Positions 1 to 6,378 of a stretch of 8,243 bases of DNA are shown here, one piece after another. The DNA is taken from assembly GCA_050480705.1 (NCBI GenBank), contig JBJHAX010000072.1, positions 1 to 8,243 on the forward strand. Direction: 5' to 3'. A program made the position numbers and the translations under genes. The notes under the pieces were generated by a model, which made no database searches, had not been told where the DNA came from, and saw only the letters and a list, made by a program, of their open reading frames with translations. This DNA comes from JBJHAX01 sp050480705. Lineage in GTDB: Bacteria > Actinomycetota > Nitriliruptoria > Nitriliruptorales > Nitriliruptoraceae. Position 1 is the first letter of the stretch. The number at the start of each line of letters is the position of its first letter.

Positions 1-45
1 GTCATCGGCTGGTCGACGCCGGAGCGTCTGTCGGTCGCTGCAGGA

Positions 46-1164
46 TCAGCCGCCGCCGATGGCCTCGACCATCAGGTCGACGTAGCGGTCGGGGGCGTTG
101 AGCGCGAGCTCGATCGCCTCGCGGATCTCCTCGCCCGTGCGGGGGTTCCAGGCGACACCAGCTGACAGCGCATCCTCGACGAGCGCGGGAGCGTTCGCCG
201 CATCCCAGACGGCCGCACGAAGCGGATCGAGGATCTCTGCCGGCATGTTCGGCGGGGCGGTCAGGATGATGCCCAGCTGCGAAATGGTGATGTGCACCTC
301 GAGCAGGTCGAGCACCTCGTCCGACAGGTCGTACTCGGTGATCGCGGGCACATCCGGAAGGGCCGGGCTGCGCTCGAGGCCGATGACGACGAGCCCGCGG
401 ACCTCGCCGGCTTCGATGGCAGGAATCTCGCCACCCAGCAGGTTGAAGGCCGCGTCCACCTCACCGCGAACCAGCGCAAGCTGGGTCTCGGCGCCGCTGT
501 CGAACCCGGACACGATCTGGATGCCCATCTGGTCGCCGAAGACCCCCTGCATGAACACCGCATCGTTGTAGCCGGCGCCCGACGTCCCGGTGACCCCGAA
601 CTGGATGGTGTCACCCGACTCGAGCATGTCCTCGAAGGACTCGTAGGGGCTGTCGGCGCCAACGGTCATCAGCCGCGGCTCCGAGGTGAGACCGGCGAGG
701 AAGCTGAACTCGGCGAGGTCGAACTCGATCGCGCCACCGTCACTCTCGGTGAGCACGGTCACCGTGGTACCCGGACCGTTGAGCGTTCCGATGGTGGTGC
801 CGTCGGGGTCGGAGGCCCAGATGTGGTTCAACGCGATGAGGTTGCCGGCGCCCGGCATGTTCTCGATGACGTTGGTCGCGCCGGTGGTTTCCTCGAGGAA
901 CGGCTGCATCCACCGCGCGGCATCGTCGTAGCTGCCGCCGGGGTCGTAGCCGACCACGGTACGGATCGTCTCACCCTCGAACGGCAGCGCCGCGTCGTCG
1001 GGTTCGTCGGCGTCCTCAGGCTCGTCGGTTTCTTCCGGCGCATCGTCGGCTGGTTCGGGTGCGGGGGCGTCGTCGCTGCCGCCGCACGCCGCGAGGACCA
1101 GGGCGAGCGCCATGGCCATCGCGCCGAGACGCGCAGGCGCGAAACGAGCAGATCTCAGTCGCAT
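46..1164 (-). CDS. Tripartite tricarboxylate transporter substrate-binding lipoprotein (TctC/Bug family)
   Basis: A 372-residue extracytoplasmic solute receptor, expected to capture a carboxylate or similar small anion and deliver it to a TctA/TctB-type secondary transporter. The ATG at 1164 was chosen over an in-frame start 16 codons upstream because GGGAG lies 6 nt before it and the protein then opens with a proper signal peptide: basic Arg residues 2-12, a hydrophobic stretch 14-25 and a lipobox LAAC with the lipidated Cys at 27. Residues 29-59 are an Asp/Glu/Pro/Ala-rich linker. The Bug fold follows: a PGGS ligand-loop motif at 75-78, ENMPGAGN at 101-108, DPDG at 119-122, and a second-lobe GTSGAGYNDA region at 193-202. 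Known of the family: ligands vary widely, so the substrate cannot be named. Only 45 bp follow the stop inside the window; an ATG on the same strand at 5-3 could begin the next gene, but it has no clear ribosome site. Family call firm, ligand unknown. Confidence 0.93.
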   Translation of the reverse strand: MRLRSARFAPARLGAMAMALALVLAACGGSDDAPAPEPADDAPEETDEPEDADEPDDAALPFEGETIRTVVGYDPGGSYDDAARWMQPFLEETTGATNVIENMPGAGNLIALNHIWASDPDGTTIGTLNGPGTTVTVLTESDGGAIEFDLAEFSFLAGLTSEPRLMTVGADSPYESFEDMLESGDTIQFGVTGTSGAGYNDAVFMQGVFGDQMGIQIVSGFDSGAETQLALVRGEVDAAFNLLGGEIPAIEAGEVRGLVVIGLERSPALPDVPAITEYDLSDEVLDLLEVHITISQLGIILTAPPNMPAEILDPLRAAVWDAANAPALVEDALSAGVAWNPRTGEEIREAIELALNAPDRYVDLMVEAIGGG

Positions 1165-1468
1165 TGATGTCTCCCAAAGGTTGTGTCGTGGGCGGATGAC
1201 TCGTGGACGCACCCCGTGGATCGATGCGCCGGTATCCGTCTCGAGCTGACGACGGACCTGCCGCTGGATCGGCGAACTCGATCATGCTCCCGGTTCGTTG
1301 CTCCGTCATTGCCGCATGGAAACGTTCGAACAGAATTTCCTCGGCAAGCCTGTCACCTGAATCAAATGTTGTCAACGTCGTCGGCGTAGATTGCCAAGGT
1401 TGCATTGATCGGCCTCTAGCCTCGCCGAGCGCCTCGAGCCACTTGCCTCCGACCGAGCGAGCACCGAC
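1165..1468. promoter_or_regulatory. Divergent intergenic region between the receptor and NIPSNAP genes
   Basis: This 304-bp stretch holds no convincing gene; reading frames crossing it lack family resemblance and ribosome sites. It must carry the promoters of both flanking divergent genes. On the minus strand a perfect TTGACA sits at 1375-1370, but the hexamer 17 bp further on (CAGGCT) is a poor -10, so it is only a candidate. On the plus strand no good -35/-10 pair is visible; TAGCCT at 1417-1422 fits only the loose TANNNT pattern. An 8-bp perfect palindrome GTTCGAAC lies at 1324-1331, and two TTGNCAA palindromes at 1369-1397 are listed separately. The receptor mRNA would have a leader well over 150 nt if the TTGACA is used. 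Confidence 0.5.
1369..1397. promoter_or_regulatory. Two TTGNCAA palindromes, possible operator
   Basis: TTGTCAA (1369-1375) and TTGCCAA (1391-1397) are both TTG-N-CAA palindromes with centres exactly 22 bp apart, close to two helical turns, so both would lie on the same DNA face. The first overlaps the TTGACA hexamer read towards the receptor gene. This arrangement would suit a dimeric regulator binding twice, but the sites are short and no regulator gene is seen nearby. It is inference from spacing alone. Confidence 0.25.
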
Positions 1469-1792
1469 GTGATCGACGAACTGCGCATCTACACCATCCA
1501 GCCCGGCCAGCTCGACGAGTGGCTCGCCTACTTCGCGACGACGGTCGTGCCGCTGTATCCACCGTTCGGCATCAGCGTGCTGCAGTGCTGGGTGGACCGT
1601 GCCACCAACCAGTTCGTGTGGACGCGGCGCATCGAGGGTGCGTCGACCGTCGACGAGGCGCGTGCGGTGACCGAGGCGTTCTCGAACTCGCCGGAACGCG
1701 CCGCGATCGCCGACGAGGTCCGCAGCTACATCGCCTCGGTCGAGGCCCGCATGCTCGAACCGGTCGAACTGGCGAGCCCACCGGCCGGGTGA
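1469..1792 (+). CDS. NIPSNAP family protein
   Basis: A 107-residue soluble protein starting at GTG. The opening MIDELRIYTIQPGQLDEWL, followed by a long helix-strand pattern and a WVDRATNQFVWTRRI strand near residues 41-55, matches the NIPSNAP type of ferredoxin-like dimeric alpha/beta barrel (the wider ABM/EthD-like group). The length is usual for a single-domain bacterial member. Such proteins act as homodimers; in bacteria the reaction is mostly unknown, and no catalytic residue can be assigned here. The family-typical residues begin directly at this GTG and no in-frame start upstream fits, which fixes the start despite a poor ribosome site. The last 67 bp overlap the end of the convergent VTC-domain gene on the other strand. 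Divergence from the receptor gene could mean co-regulation, but that is not shown. Confidence 0.85.
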   Translation: MIDELRIYTIQPGQLDEWLAYFATTVVPLYPPFGISVLQCWVDRATNQFVWTRRIEGASTVDEARAVTEAFSNSPERAAIADEVRSYIASVEARMLEPVELASPPAG

Positions 1793-2589
1793 CGCCCGTC
1801 GGGTGATGCCAGGGTGCGAAGTGCCGGCTTCCACGGGTTGGCCGCCACATCGGGCCGCAGCGCCCCGATGCCGACGCAGTACTTGCTCAGCCGCATCGGG
1901 CGTGCCTGCACCCGGTACAGCGCCCGCCGCACGGCCGCGTGGCGCAGCGCCCCCTTCGACTCCACGATCACCCACGAGGGGTCGAAGGCGACCGTGGCCT
2001 GGCTGCCGGACGGCGCGACGTCGGCGACGCCGAACCCGACGTCGATGGTCAGCCGCTCGCTGGCGTGCCGATCGATCAGGGTCGTGCGGGTGTAGCGCGT
2101 CTCGAGCACAGCAGCGAGGTCGTTGACCGGATCGACGCCGTACTGCGCACGCACGGCCGCGACGACGTTGTCGAGGCCACGGTCGCCAAGCTCGGTCGGG
2201 GCCGCATCGTGCGCGAACCGGCGTTTGAGTGTTGCACCGCGCAGCGCCTTGAGCTTGGCTTCGAGCATCGGCGGTGATGCGTCGTAGCGCCGGGTGCGGA
2301 TCTTGTAGCGCCGCCGGCGTCCCTGCCGGTGCGCGTGGAAGGTCGCAAGCCCCGCGTCGTCGAAGTACACGGTGCGGTAGGTGAACCGCCGGCTGCCGTC
2401 GACCTCGAGGGCCGCGACCGAGCCGTGAAGCAGCGCCATCAACTCGTCGAGCCGGTCGACGTCCACGAGGAACTTGCGGTCGAAGCGGGCGGCGGCCGAG
2501 ACCTCTTCAACATCGGCGAGCGTGACCGCCGGCAGCGTGGCGACGTCGTCGGCGAAGCCGTCGAGCGCCGTAGCTGGTCCGCTCACCAT
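1726..2589 (-). CDS. VTC domain-containing protein (polyphosphate polymerase-like)
   Basis: A 287-residue cytoplasmic protein of the VTC/triphosphate-tunnel type, related to the catalytic domain of yeast Vtc4, which makes polyphosphate from ATP. Motifs in order: RFDRKFLV (35-42), YRTVYFDD (71-78), a basic strand RYKIRTRRY (94-102), LEAKLK (109-114), ETRYTRTTLID (163-173), LTIDVGF (180-186), VIVESKG (207-213) and SKYC (235-238). Together these give the alternating Arg/Lys and Glu residues expected to line the tunnel and bind phosphate and metal, so it looks active. The start is the ATG at 2589, 7 bp after the DUF4956 stop; the ribosome site is weak, so translational coupling is likely. Residues after about 260 form a low-complexity Ser/Gly/Ala tail encoded antisense to the NIPSNAP gene. 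In bacteria this family often sits beside DUF4956, as here; biochemical activity of the bacterial form is inferred. Confidence 0.88.
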   Translation of the reverse strand: MVSGPATALDGFADDVATLPAVTLADVEEVSAAARFDRKFLVDVDRLDELMALLHGSVAALEVDGSRRFTYRTVYFDDAGLATFHAHRQGRRRRYKIRTRRYDASPPMLEAKLKALRGATLKRRFAHDAAPTELGDRGLDNVVAAVRAQYGVDPVNDLAAVLETRYTRTTLIDRHASERLTIDVGFGVADVAPSGSQATVAFDPSWVIVESKGALRHAAVRRALYRVQARPMRLSKYCVGIGALRPDVAANPWKPALRTLASPDGRHPAGGLASSTGSSMRASTEAM

Positions 2590-2596
2590 CGCAGGC

Positions 2597-3232
2597 TCAC
2601 GGTGCGGTGTCGCCCGCGCCGGCCGAGCCCGGCGCCGCCCCGGCCGCCCCACCGTCGGGGCCGGGCACGTCGCTGGCGGCAGCAGGCAGTTTGATGCGTA
2701 CGTCGACGCGGGTGGTTTCACGCACGTAGTCGACCCGTTCGACGATGAGGTGCTTGACCTCGCCGCCGAGCCGACGCTCGAGCTCGGCACGCAGCTCGGC
2801 CGGGTCGGTGAACAGGGCCTCGAGTTCGATGCGGTAGCGCGGGTGGCGGTCGAAGGGCAGCAGCACCGGATGGTCCGCGATGTACATCGCGCCGACCAGC
2901 AGCAGGGCGAAGAACACCTTGCGCTGCAGGTCGAGGCCGGGCAGCCCCACCAGCAGGCCGAGCACCAGCGACACCATCGTGTAGCCGATCTCGGCCTGGG
3001 TGGTCTCGTCCGAGCGCAGCCGCACGATCGACAGCACCGCGAACAGCCCGAAGCCGACCCCGATGCTCAGCGGCGCCGATCCGAGTGCGGCCGACACGCT
3101 GAACAGGCACACGTTGAACGCCACGTAGCCGAGCAGCAGGTCGCGGCGCCGGTGACGCCGGAAATACAGGCCGTAGGCCAGGATCGTGATCCCGACGAGG
3201 TTGATGCCAAGCGCCCAGATCAGATGTGGCAC
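2597..3232 (-). CDS. DUF4956 domain-containing membrane protein
   Basis: A 211-residue integral membrane protein. Hydrophobic segments lie near residues 4-24, 33-51, 54-70, 83-100 and 105-120, giving about four or five membrane passes. The conserved core is GFGLFAVLSIVRLRSDET (60-77), typical of DUF4956 proteins, in which the FGLFA...IVR.R stretch is the signature. Residues 128-182 form a soluble alpha/beta domain (HPRYRIELEALF onwards), and 184-211 are an Ala/Gly/Pro tail. Translation starts at GTG, supported by GGGGAG six bases upstream. The gene ends 7 bp before the VTC-domain gene, a pairing seen repeatedly in bacteria, sometimes with CotH-type kinases. No function is established; the likely role is anchoring the VTC partner to the membrane or moving its polymer product across it (inference). 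Confidence 0.87.
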   Translation of the reverse strand: MPHLIWALGINLVGITILAYGLYFRRHRRRDLLLGYVAFNVCLFSVSAALGSAPLSIGVGFGLFAVLSIVRLRSDETTQAEIGYTMVSLVLGLLVGLPGLDLQRKVFFALLLVGAMYIADHPVLLPFDRHPRYRIELEALFTDPAELRAELERRLGGEVKHLIVERVDYVRETTRVDVRIKLPAAASDVPGPDGGAAGAAPGSAGAGDTAP

Positions 3233-3238
3233 TCGCCG

Positions 3239-3244
3239 CTCCCC
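3239..3244 (-). promoter_or_regulatory. Ribosome binding site deciding the DUF4956 GTG start
   Basis: GGGGAG read on the minus strand, six bases before the GTG at 3232. It is among the best Shine-Dalgarno matches in the window and supports the GTG as the real start, which also gives the expected N-terminal membrane segment. Confidence 0.6.
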
Positions 3245-3374
3245 GGTCGTTGATGCACGTGTCGACGGGCCGCAGGCGGCGTCCCGTGCAGATGGGCGAA
3301 ACGGAAAGCGCCGGCGGGCCCCTCACGGATCGCGACCGGCAACGTTAGCCGCGCCGCGTCAGCAGGGCCGCACG

Positions 3375-4508
3375 TCAACCCGCCGGGGGCGGTGGTGGCG
3401 GCCCGGTGCCCGGGAACGGCACGCCCGGCGGCGGGAACGGCAGGCCGTGCGGACCGGTCGGTGGCGGCGGCAGCGGCTGGTCGGGCTCGGGTTCGGGATC
3501 GGGACGCACCGGCGGCAGCGGCGCGTCGACCCGCACCGTGCCGGCGTTGAGGGTGGCGAGCCGCTCGATGCGCTCTTTGATGCTCGGATGGGTCGCGAAG
3601 CGCCGGGCCATCTTCGCCGCTCCCCCACGGCCGCGCGTGTCGTTGGGTTCCTCGAACCACAGATGCGCGGTGGCGACCTCGAAACGCTGCAGCGAGCTCG
3701 AATCCCCGTCGATGCGCCGCAGCGCGTTGACCATCGACTGGGGGTCACGAAGCAGGTCGGACGCGGTCGCGTCCGCGAGGTACTCGCGCTGGCGTGAGAC
3801 CGCGAACCGGATCATCTGCGCGGCCAGCGGTGCCAGCACGAGCGCGATCAAACCCACCACGAGGAAGATGACCTGCGCACCGCCGCCGCCCTGGCTGCCG
3901 CCGCGCCGCCCGCCGCGGCCCCCGCTGAACCACATCATGCGCACGAGCACGTCGGCGAGCAGTGCGACGAGCCCGGCGGTGGCGACCGCGACGGTCACCG
4001 CCCGGATGTCGTCGTTGAGGATGTGCGCGACCTCGTGGGCGAGCACGGCGCGCAGCTCGTAGCGGGGAAGACGCTCGACCAGCCCGGTCGTGACCGCGAT
4101 GTGGCTGTCTTCGAGCTTGAGCCCGGTCGCGAACGCGTTGGGGGACGGGTCGTCGACGATGTAGAGCTTGGGTTTGTTGCCGAGGATGCCCGCCGAGACG
4201 CACACCTCGTCGAGCAGGTTGTGCAGGTCAGGCGCTTCGTTGCGGGTCACCGGACGTGCTCGGGCCGCCCGCAGCGCCAGCGCCGGACCCGACCGGTAGG
4301 CCATGAACGTGAACAGCAGCCCGATGCCGGTGCCGAGCGCGGTGACCGCGAGCCCGATCATCGGGTCGAGCGCGGCGGGGCCCATGATGAACCCGGCGAT
4401 GACCCACACGAGCACCGCAGCGATGATCACACCGCCGGTGAGCAGCAGGCGGGTCGATCGCCGGTTCTTCCGCTGCAGCTCGTCGTACAGCCCGCCGCCG
4501 CGCGCCAT
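3375..4508 (-). CDS. M48 family membrane zinc metalloprotease (HtpX-like)
   Basis: A 377-residue membrane-bound endopeptidase of peptidase family M48. Two membrane segments near the N-terminus (about 21-43 and 48-70) precede the catalytic domain. The zinc motif HEVAH (158-162) gives two His ligands and the catalytic Glu159; the third ligand is Glu242 in REYLAD (241-246), as in HtpX. The NPNAF-like SPNAFATG at 122-129 and HPSIKERI at 307-314 are further family marks. Two more hydrophobic segments (about 172-190 and 212-231) flank a Gly/Arg-rich loop at 196-210. Residues 329-377 form a Pro-rich tail absent from classical HtpX (about 290 residues). The ATG at 4508 has AGGTGA just upstream. It lies 59 bp after lemA, a common pairing in actinomycetes. 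Role: probably turnover of damaged or misfolded membrane proteins; the substrate is unknown. Confidence 0.93.
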   Translation of the reverse strand: MARGGGLYDELQRKNRRSTRLLLTGGVIIAAVLVWVIAGFIMGPAALDPMIGLAVTALGTGIGLLFTFMAYRSGPALALRAARARPVTRNEAPDLHNLLDEVCVSAGILGNKPKLYIVDDPSPNAFATGLKLEDSHIAVTTGLVERLPRYELRAVLAHEVAHILNDDIRAVTVAVATAGLVALLADVLVRMMWFSGGRGGRRGGSQGGGGAQVIFLVVGLIALVLAPLAAQMIRFAVSRQREYLADATASDLLRDPQSMVNALRRIDGDSSSLQRFEVATAHLWFEEPNDTRGRGGAAKMARRFATHPSIKERIERLATLNAGTVRVDAPLPPVRPDPEPEPDQPLPPPPTGPHGLPFPPPGVPFPGTGPPPPPPAG

Positions 4509-4567
4509 CGATCACCTGCCTCGAGTCAGAAGCGTGCGTGCAGTGCGTCGCAACGTCCGCCGGACGA

Positions 4568-5125
4568 TCAACCGAAGTCGACGGTCGGCGCGCCACGGAC
4601 CTCGACGGTTTCGACCTCGAAATACTCGCGGTCACCGAAGTTGAACATCGACGCGATGATCGAGGTCGGGAACACCTTGCGGGCCTCGTCGTAGGCGCGC
4701 ACCGAGGCGTTGTAGTGGCCTCGGGAGCCGGCGACCATGTTCTCGGTGTGCGCAAGCTCCTCCTGCAGCTGGCGGAAGTTCGCGTCGGCTTTCAGCTGCG
4801 GGTAGTTCTCGGTGATGGCCAGCAGCTTGCCGAGCGCCTGGGTGATCATGTTCTCGGCTTCGGCGACCTCGCCGGGCATCTGGACGGTCAGCGCCTTGGC
4901 GCGTGCGGCGGTGACCTCCTCGAACGTCTCACGTTCGTGGGCGGCGTAGCCCTTGACGGTGTTGACCAGGTTCGGGATCAGGTCGTGGCGACGCTGCAGC
5001 TGGGTGTCGATCTGTGCCCAGGCCTCGTCGATGCGCACCCGCGAGCGCACCAGCCGGTTGTAGCCGGCGATGACCCAGGCGGCGATCAGCACCACGATGA
5101 CGATCAGCACGATGGCGGCGGTCAT
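4568..5125 (-). CDS. lemA: LemA family protein
   Basis: A 185-residue protein, the usual length for LemA. A single N-terminal membrane segment (residues 4-20) is followed by a long helical domain. The hallmark is DEAWAQIDTQLQRRHDLIPN (33-52), continuing into LVNTVKGYAAHE, with a second conserved stretch HTENMVAGSRGHYNASVRAYDE (126-147) and FPTSIIA (152-158). The ATG at 5125 is preceded by GAGGA at a six-base spacing. LemA proteins form a membrane-tethered helical bundle with no known enzyme activity and often lie beside M48 or TPM-domain genes; here the M48 protease follows by 59 bp, so it may be an adaptor or partner of that protease. It is the first gene of the minus-strand cluster. A 5-bp-stem hairpin (4554-4566) directly follows the stop; it lacks a T-run, so it is unlikely to end transcription. 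Confidence 0.95.
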   Translation of the reverse strand: MTAAIVLIVIVVLIAAWVIAGYNRLVRSRVRIDEAWAQIDTQLQRRHDLIPNLVNTVKGYAAHERETFEEVTAARAKALTVQMPGEVAEAENMITQALGKLLAITENYPQLKADANFRQLQEELAHTENMVAGSRGHYNASVRAYDEARKVFPTSIIASMFNFGDREYFEVETVEVRGAPTVDFG

Positions 5126-5228
5126 ACGGCGTCCTCGATGTCGGTGACGGGACCTGGATGGACCTCGCCGCGAGCGTACTGGACGTGCGTGCGGCGGGTC
5201 GGGTGTCGACGGCTACGTTTCGGGCCGG
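5126..5228. promoter_or_regulatory. Divergent promoter region, lemA and glycosyltransferase
   Basis: This 103-bp gap must hold promoters for the lemA cluster (minus) and the glycosyltransferase (plus). Towards the glycosyltransferase, TACGTT at 5214-5219 fits the actinobacterial TANNNT -10 pattern and would place the transcript start about 2-3 bases before the ATG. Towards lemA, TACGCT (minus strand, 5178-5173) fits the same loose pattern, and would leave a leader of roughly 40 nt containing the GAGGA site. No recognisable -35 accompanies either. Confidence 0.4.
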
Positions 5229-6371
5229 ATGAACGACTCACCGCACACCGCCACCACCGCGCCCTCGATCGCGCTGTTCCTCCCGACGACGCGCGGCGGC
5301 GGCGCCGAACGCAACTTCCTGCGGCTTGCAGGCGGGCTGCGCGACCGCGGCTACGACGTCACCGTGGTCGTCGCCGACACGCGCGGACCCAACCGCACCT
5401 GGGTGCCCGACGGGGTCGAACTGGTCGACCTGCGAATGTGGCTGCTGCCACTGTCGCTGTTCCCACTCGCACGGTTCCTGCGTCGCCGGCGCCCCGACGT
5501 GCTGCTGAGCGCGCTCAACGGCGCGAACGTGGTCGCGCTTGCGGCCCGGATGCTTGCCCGCACCGCCGTGCCGATGGTCGTCACCGAACGCAACACCCTG
5601 TCGCAGTGGCGCGCCGACGCGCGCACGATCCGCCGCCGCTGGATCATCCCGTGGCTGGTGCGCCGGCTGTATCCGCGCGCCGAACGGGTCGTGGGGGTCT
5701 CTCAGGGCGTCGCCGACGACCTCGCCGAATTCACCGGCATCGAGCGGGCACGCATTGACGCGATCCCGAACCCGGTCGTCGACGAACAACTGGCCGAACG
5801 CGCCGCCGGGCAGGCGCAAGACGCCGAGGTCGTCGCCGACGGCCCGGTCGTGGTCAGTGTGGGCCGGCTGGTCCCCCACAAGGACCACCCCACCCTGCTG
5901 CGTGCGTTCGCCAAGACCCGCGGCGAGATCCCCGGCGCGCAGCTGGTCGTGCTCGGTGACGGTCCCGCCCGCCGGTCGATCGAGCGGCAGGTCAGCGAGC
6001 TCGGCCTCGACGACGCGGTGCATCTGCTCGGGTTCCTCGACAACCCGTACGCGTGGATGGCGCGCTCGCAGGTGCTGGCGATGTCGTCGCGCTACGAGGG
6101 GCTGCCGACCGTCATCATCGAGGCGCTGGCGTGCGGCGCGCGGGTGGTCGCCACCGACTGCCCCAGCGGTTCGGCGGAGATCCTCGAACACGGCCGCTGG
6201 GGATGGCTGGTCGACATCGGCGACGTGGACGGCTTCGCGACCGCGCTCACCGCGGCGCTTCGCGCCGGCCGCTGGCCCGCGCCGCCCGACGAAGCGCTCG
6301 ACCGCTACCGGCCGGATGCCGTCCTCGACGCCTACGAGCAGCTCATCGCCCCGCTGCTGGCGCGGCCCTGA
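5229..6371 (+). CDS. Glycosyltransferase family 4 protein
   Basis: A 380-residue retaining glycosyltransferase of the GT-B fold, GT4 type, expected to transfer a sugar from a nucleotide donor at the cytoplasmic face of the membrane. The N-terminal acceptor domain carries a Gly-rich loop, TTRGGGAERNF (20-30). The donor domain opens with VVVSVGRLVPHKD (207-219), including the phosphate-binding Arg213 and Lys218, and carries the EX7E signature in EGLPTVIIEALACG (290-303; Glu290 and Glu298), then SGSAEIL (313-319). Length is typical. No signal peptide or clear membrane span is seen; residues 70-80 are hydrophobic and may touch the membrane. There is no Shine-Dalgarno sequence before the ATG. It is divergent from lemA and its stop lies 7 bp from that of guaA. 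Acceptor and sugar cannot be told; a cell-surface polysaccharide or glycolipid role is the best guess, supported weakly by the epimerase gene at 8120. Confidence 0.9.
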   Translation: MNDSPHTATTAPSIALFLPTTRGGGAERNFLRLAGGLRDRGYDVTVVVADTRGPNRTWVPDGVELVDLRMWLLPLSLFPLARFLRRRRPDVLLSALNGANVVALAARMLARTAVPMVVTERNTLSQWRADARTIRRRWIIPWLVRRLYPRAERVVGVSQGVADDLAEFTGIERARIDAIPNPVVDEQLAERAAGQAQDAEVVADGPVVVSVGRLVPHKDHPTLLRAFAKTRGEIPGAQLVVLGDGPARRSIERQVSELGLDDAVHLLGFLDNPYAWMARSQVLAMSSRYEGLPTVIIEALACGARVVATDCPSGSAEILEHGRWGWLVDIGDVDGFATALTAALRAGRWPAPPDEALDRYRPDAVLDAYEQLIAPLLARP

Positions 6372-6378
6372 CCCCGGC

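Noticed and set aside
292..1167. A 291-codon plus-strand frame antisense to the receptor gene.
   Set aside because: GC-rich codon bias keeps the antisense frame open; it has no ribosome site or recognisable domain, and the minus-strand receptor is unambiguous.
1324..1331. Palindrome GTTCGAAC, considered as a LexA SOS box.
   Set aside because: The actinobacterial SOS box needs GAAC and GTTC half sites in the opposite order with a spacer; this is a contiguous palindrome and could be chance.
1016..1975. A 319-codon minus-strand frame crossing the receptor start, the intergenic region and the NIPSNAP gene.
   Set aside because: It overlaps three better-supported features and has Arg/Gly-rich composition with no conserved motif, so the intergenic part is not evidence of a gene.
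3265..3287. Inverted repeat ACGGG...CCCGT between the M48 and DUF4956 genes, considered as a terminator.
   Set aside because: The inner stem needs a bulge and a very small loop, and no T-run follows on the minus strand, so it does not support an intrinsic terminator.
4538..5758. A 406-codon plus-strand frame over lemA and the start of the glycosyltransferase.
   Set aside because: It is antisense to lemA and then out of frame with the glycosyltransferase; its Arg-rich second half shows no domain.
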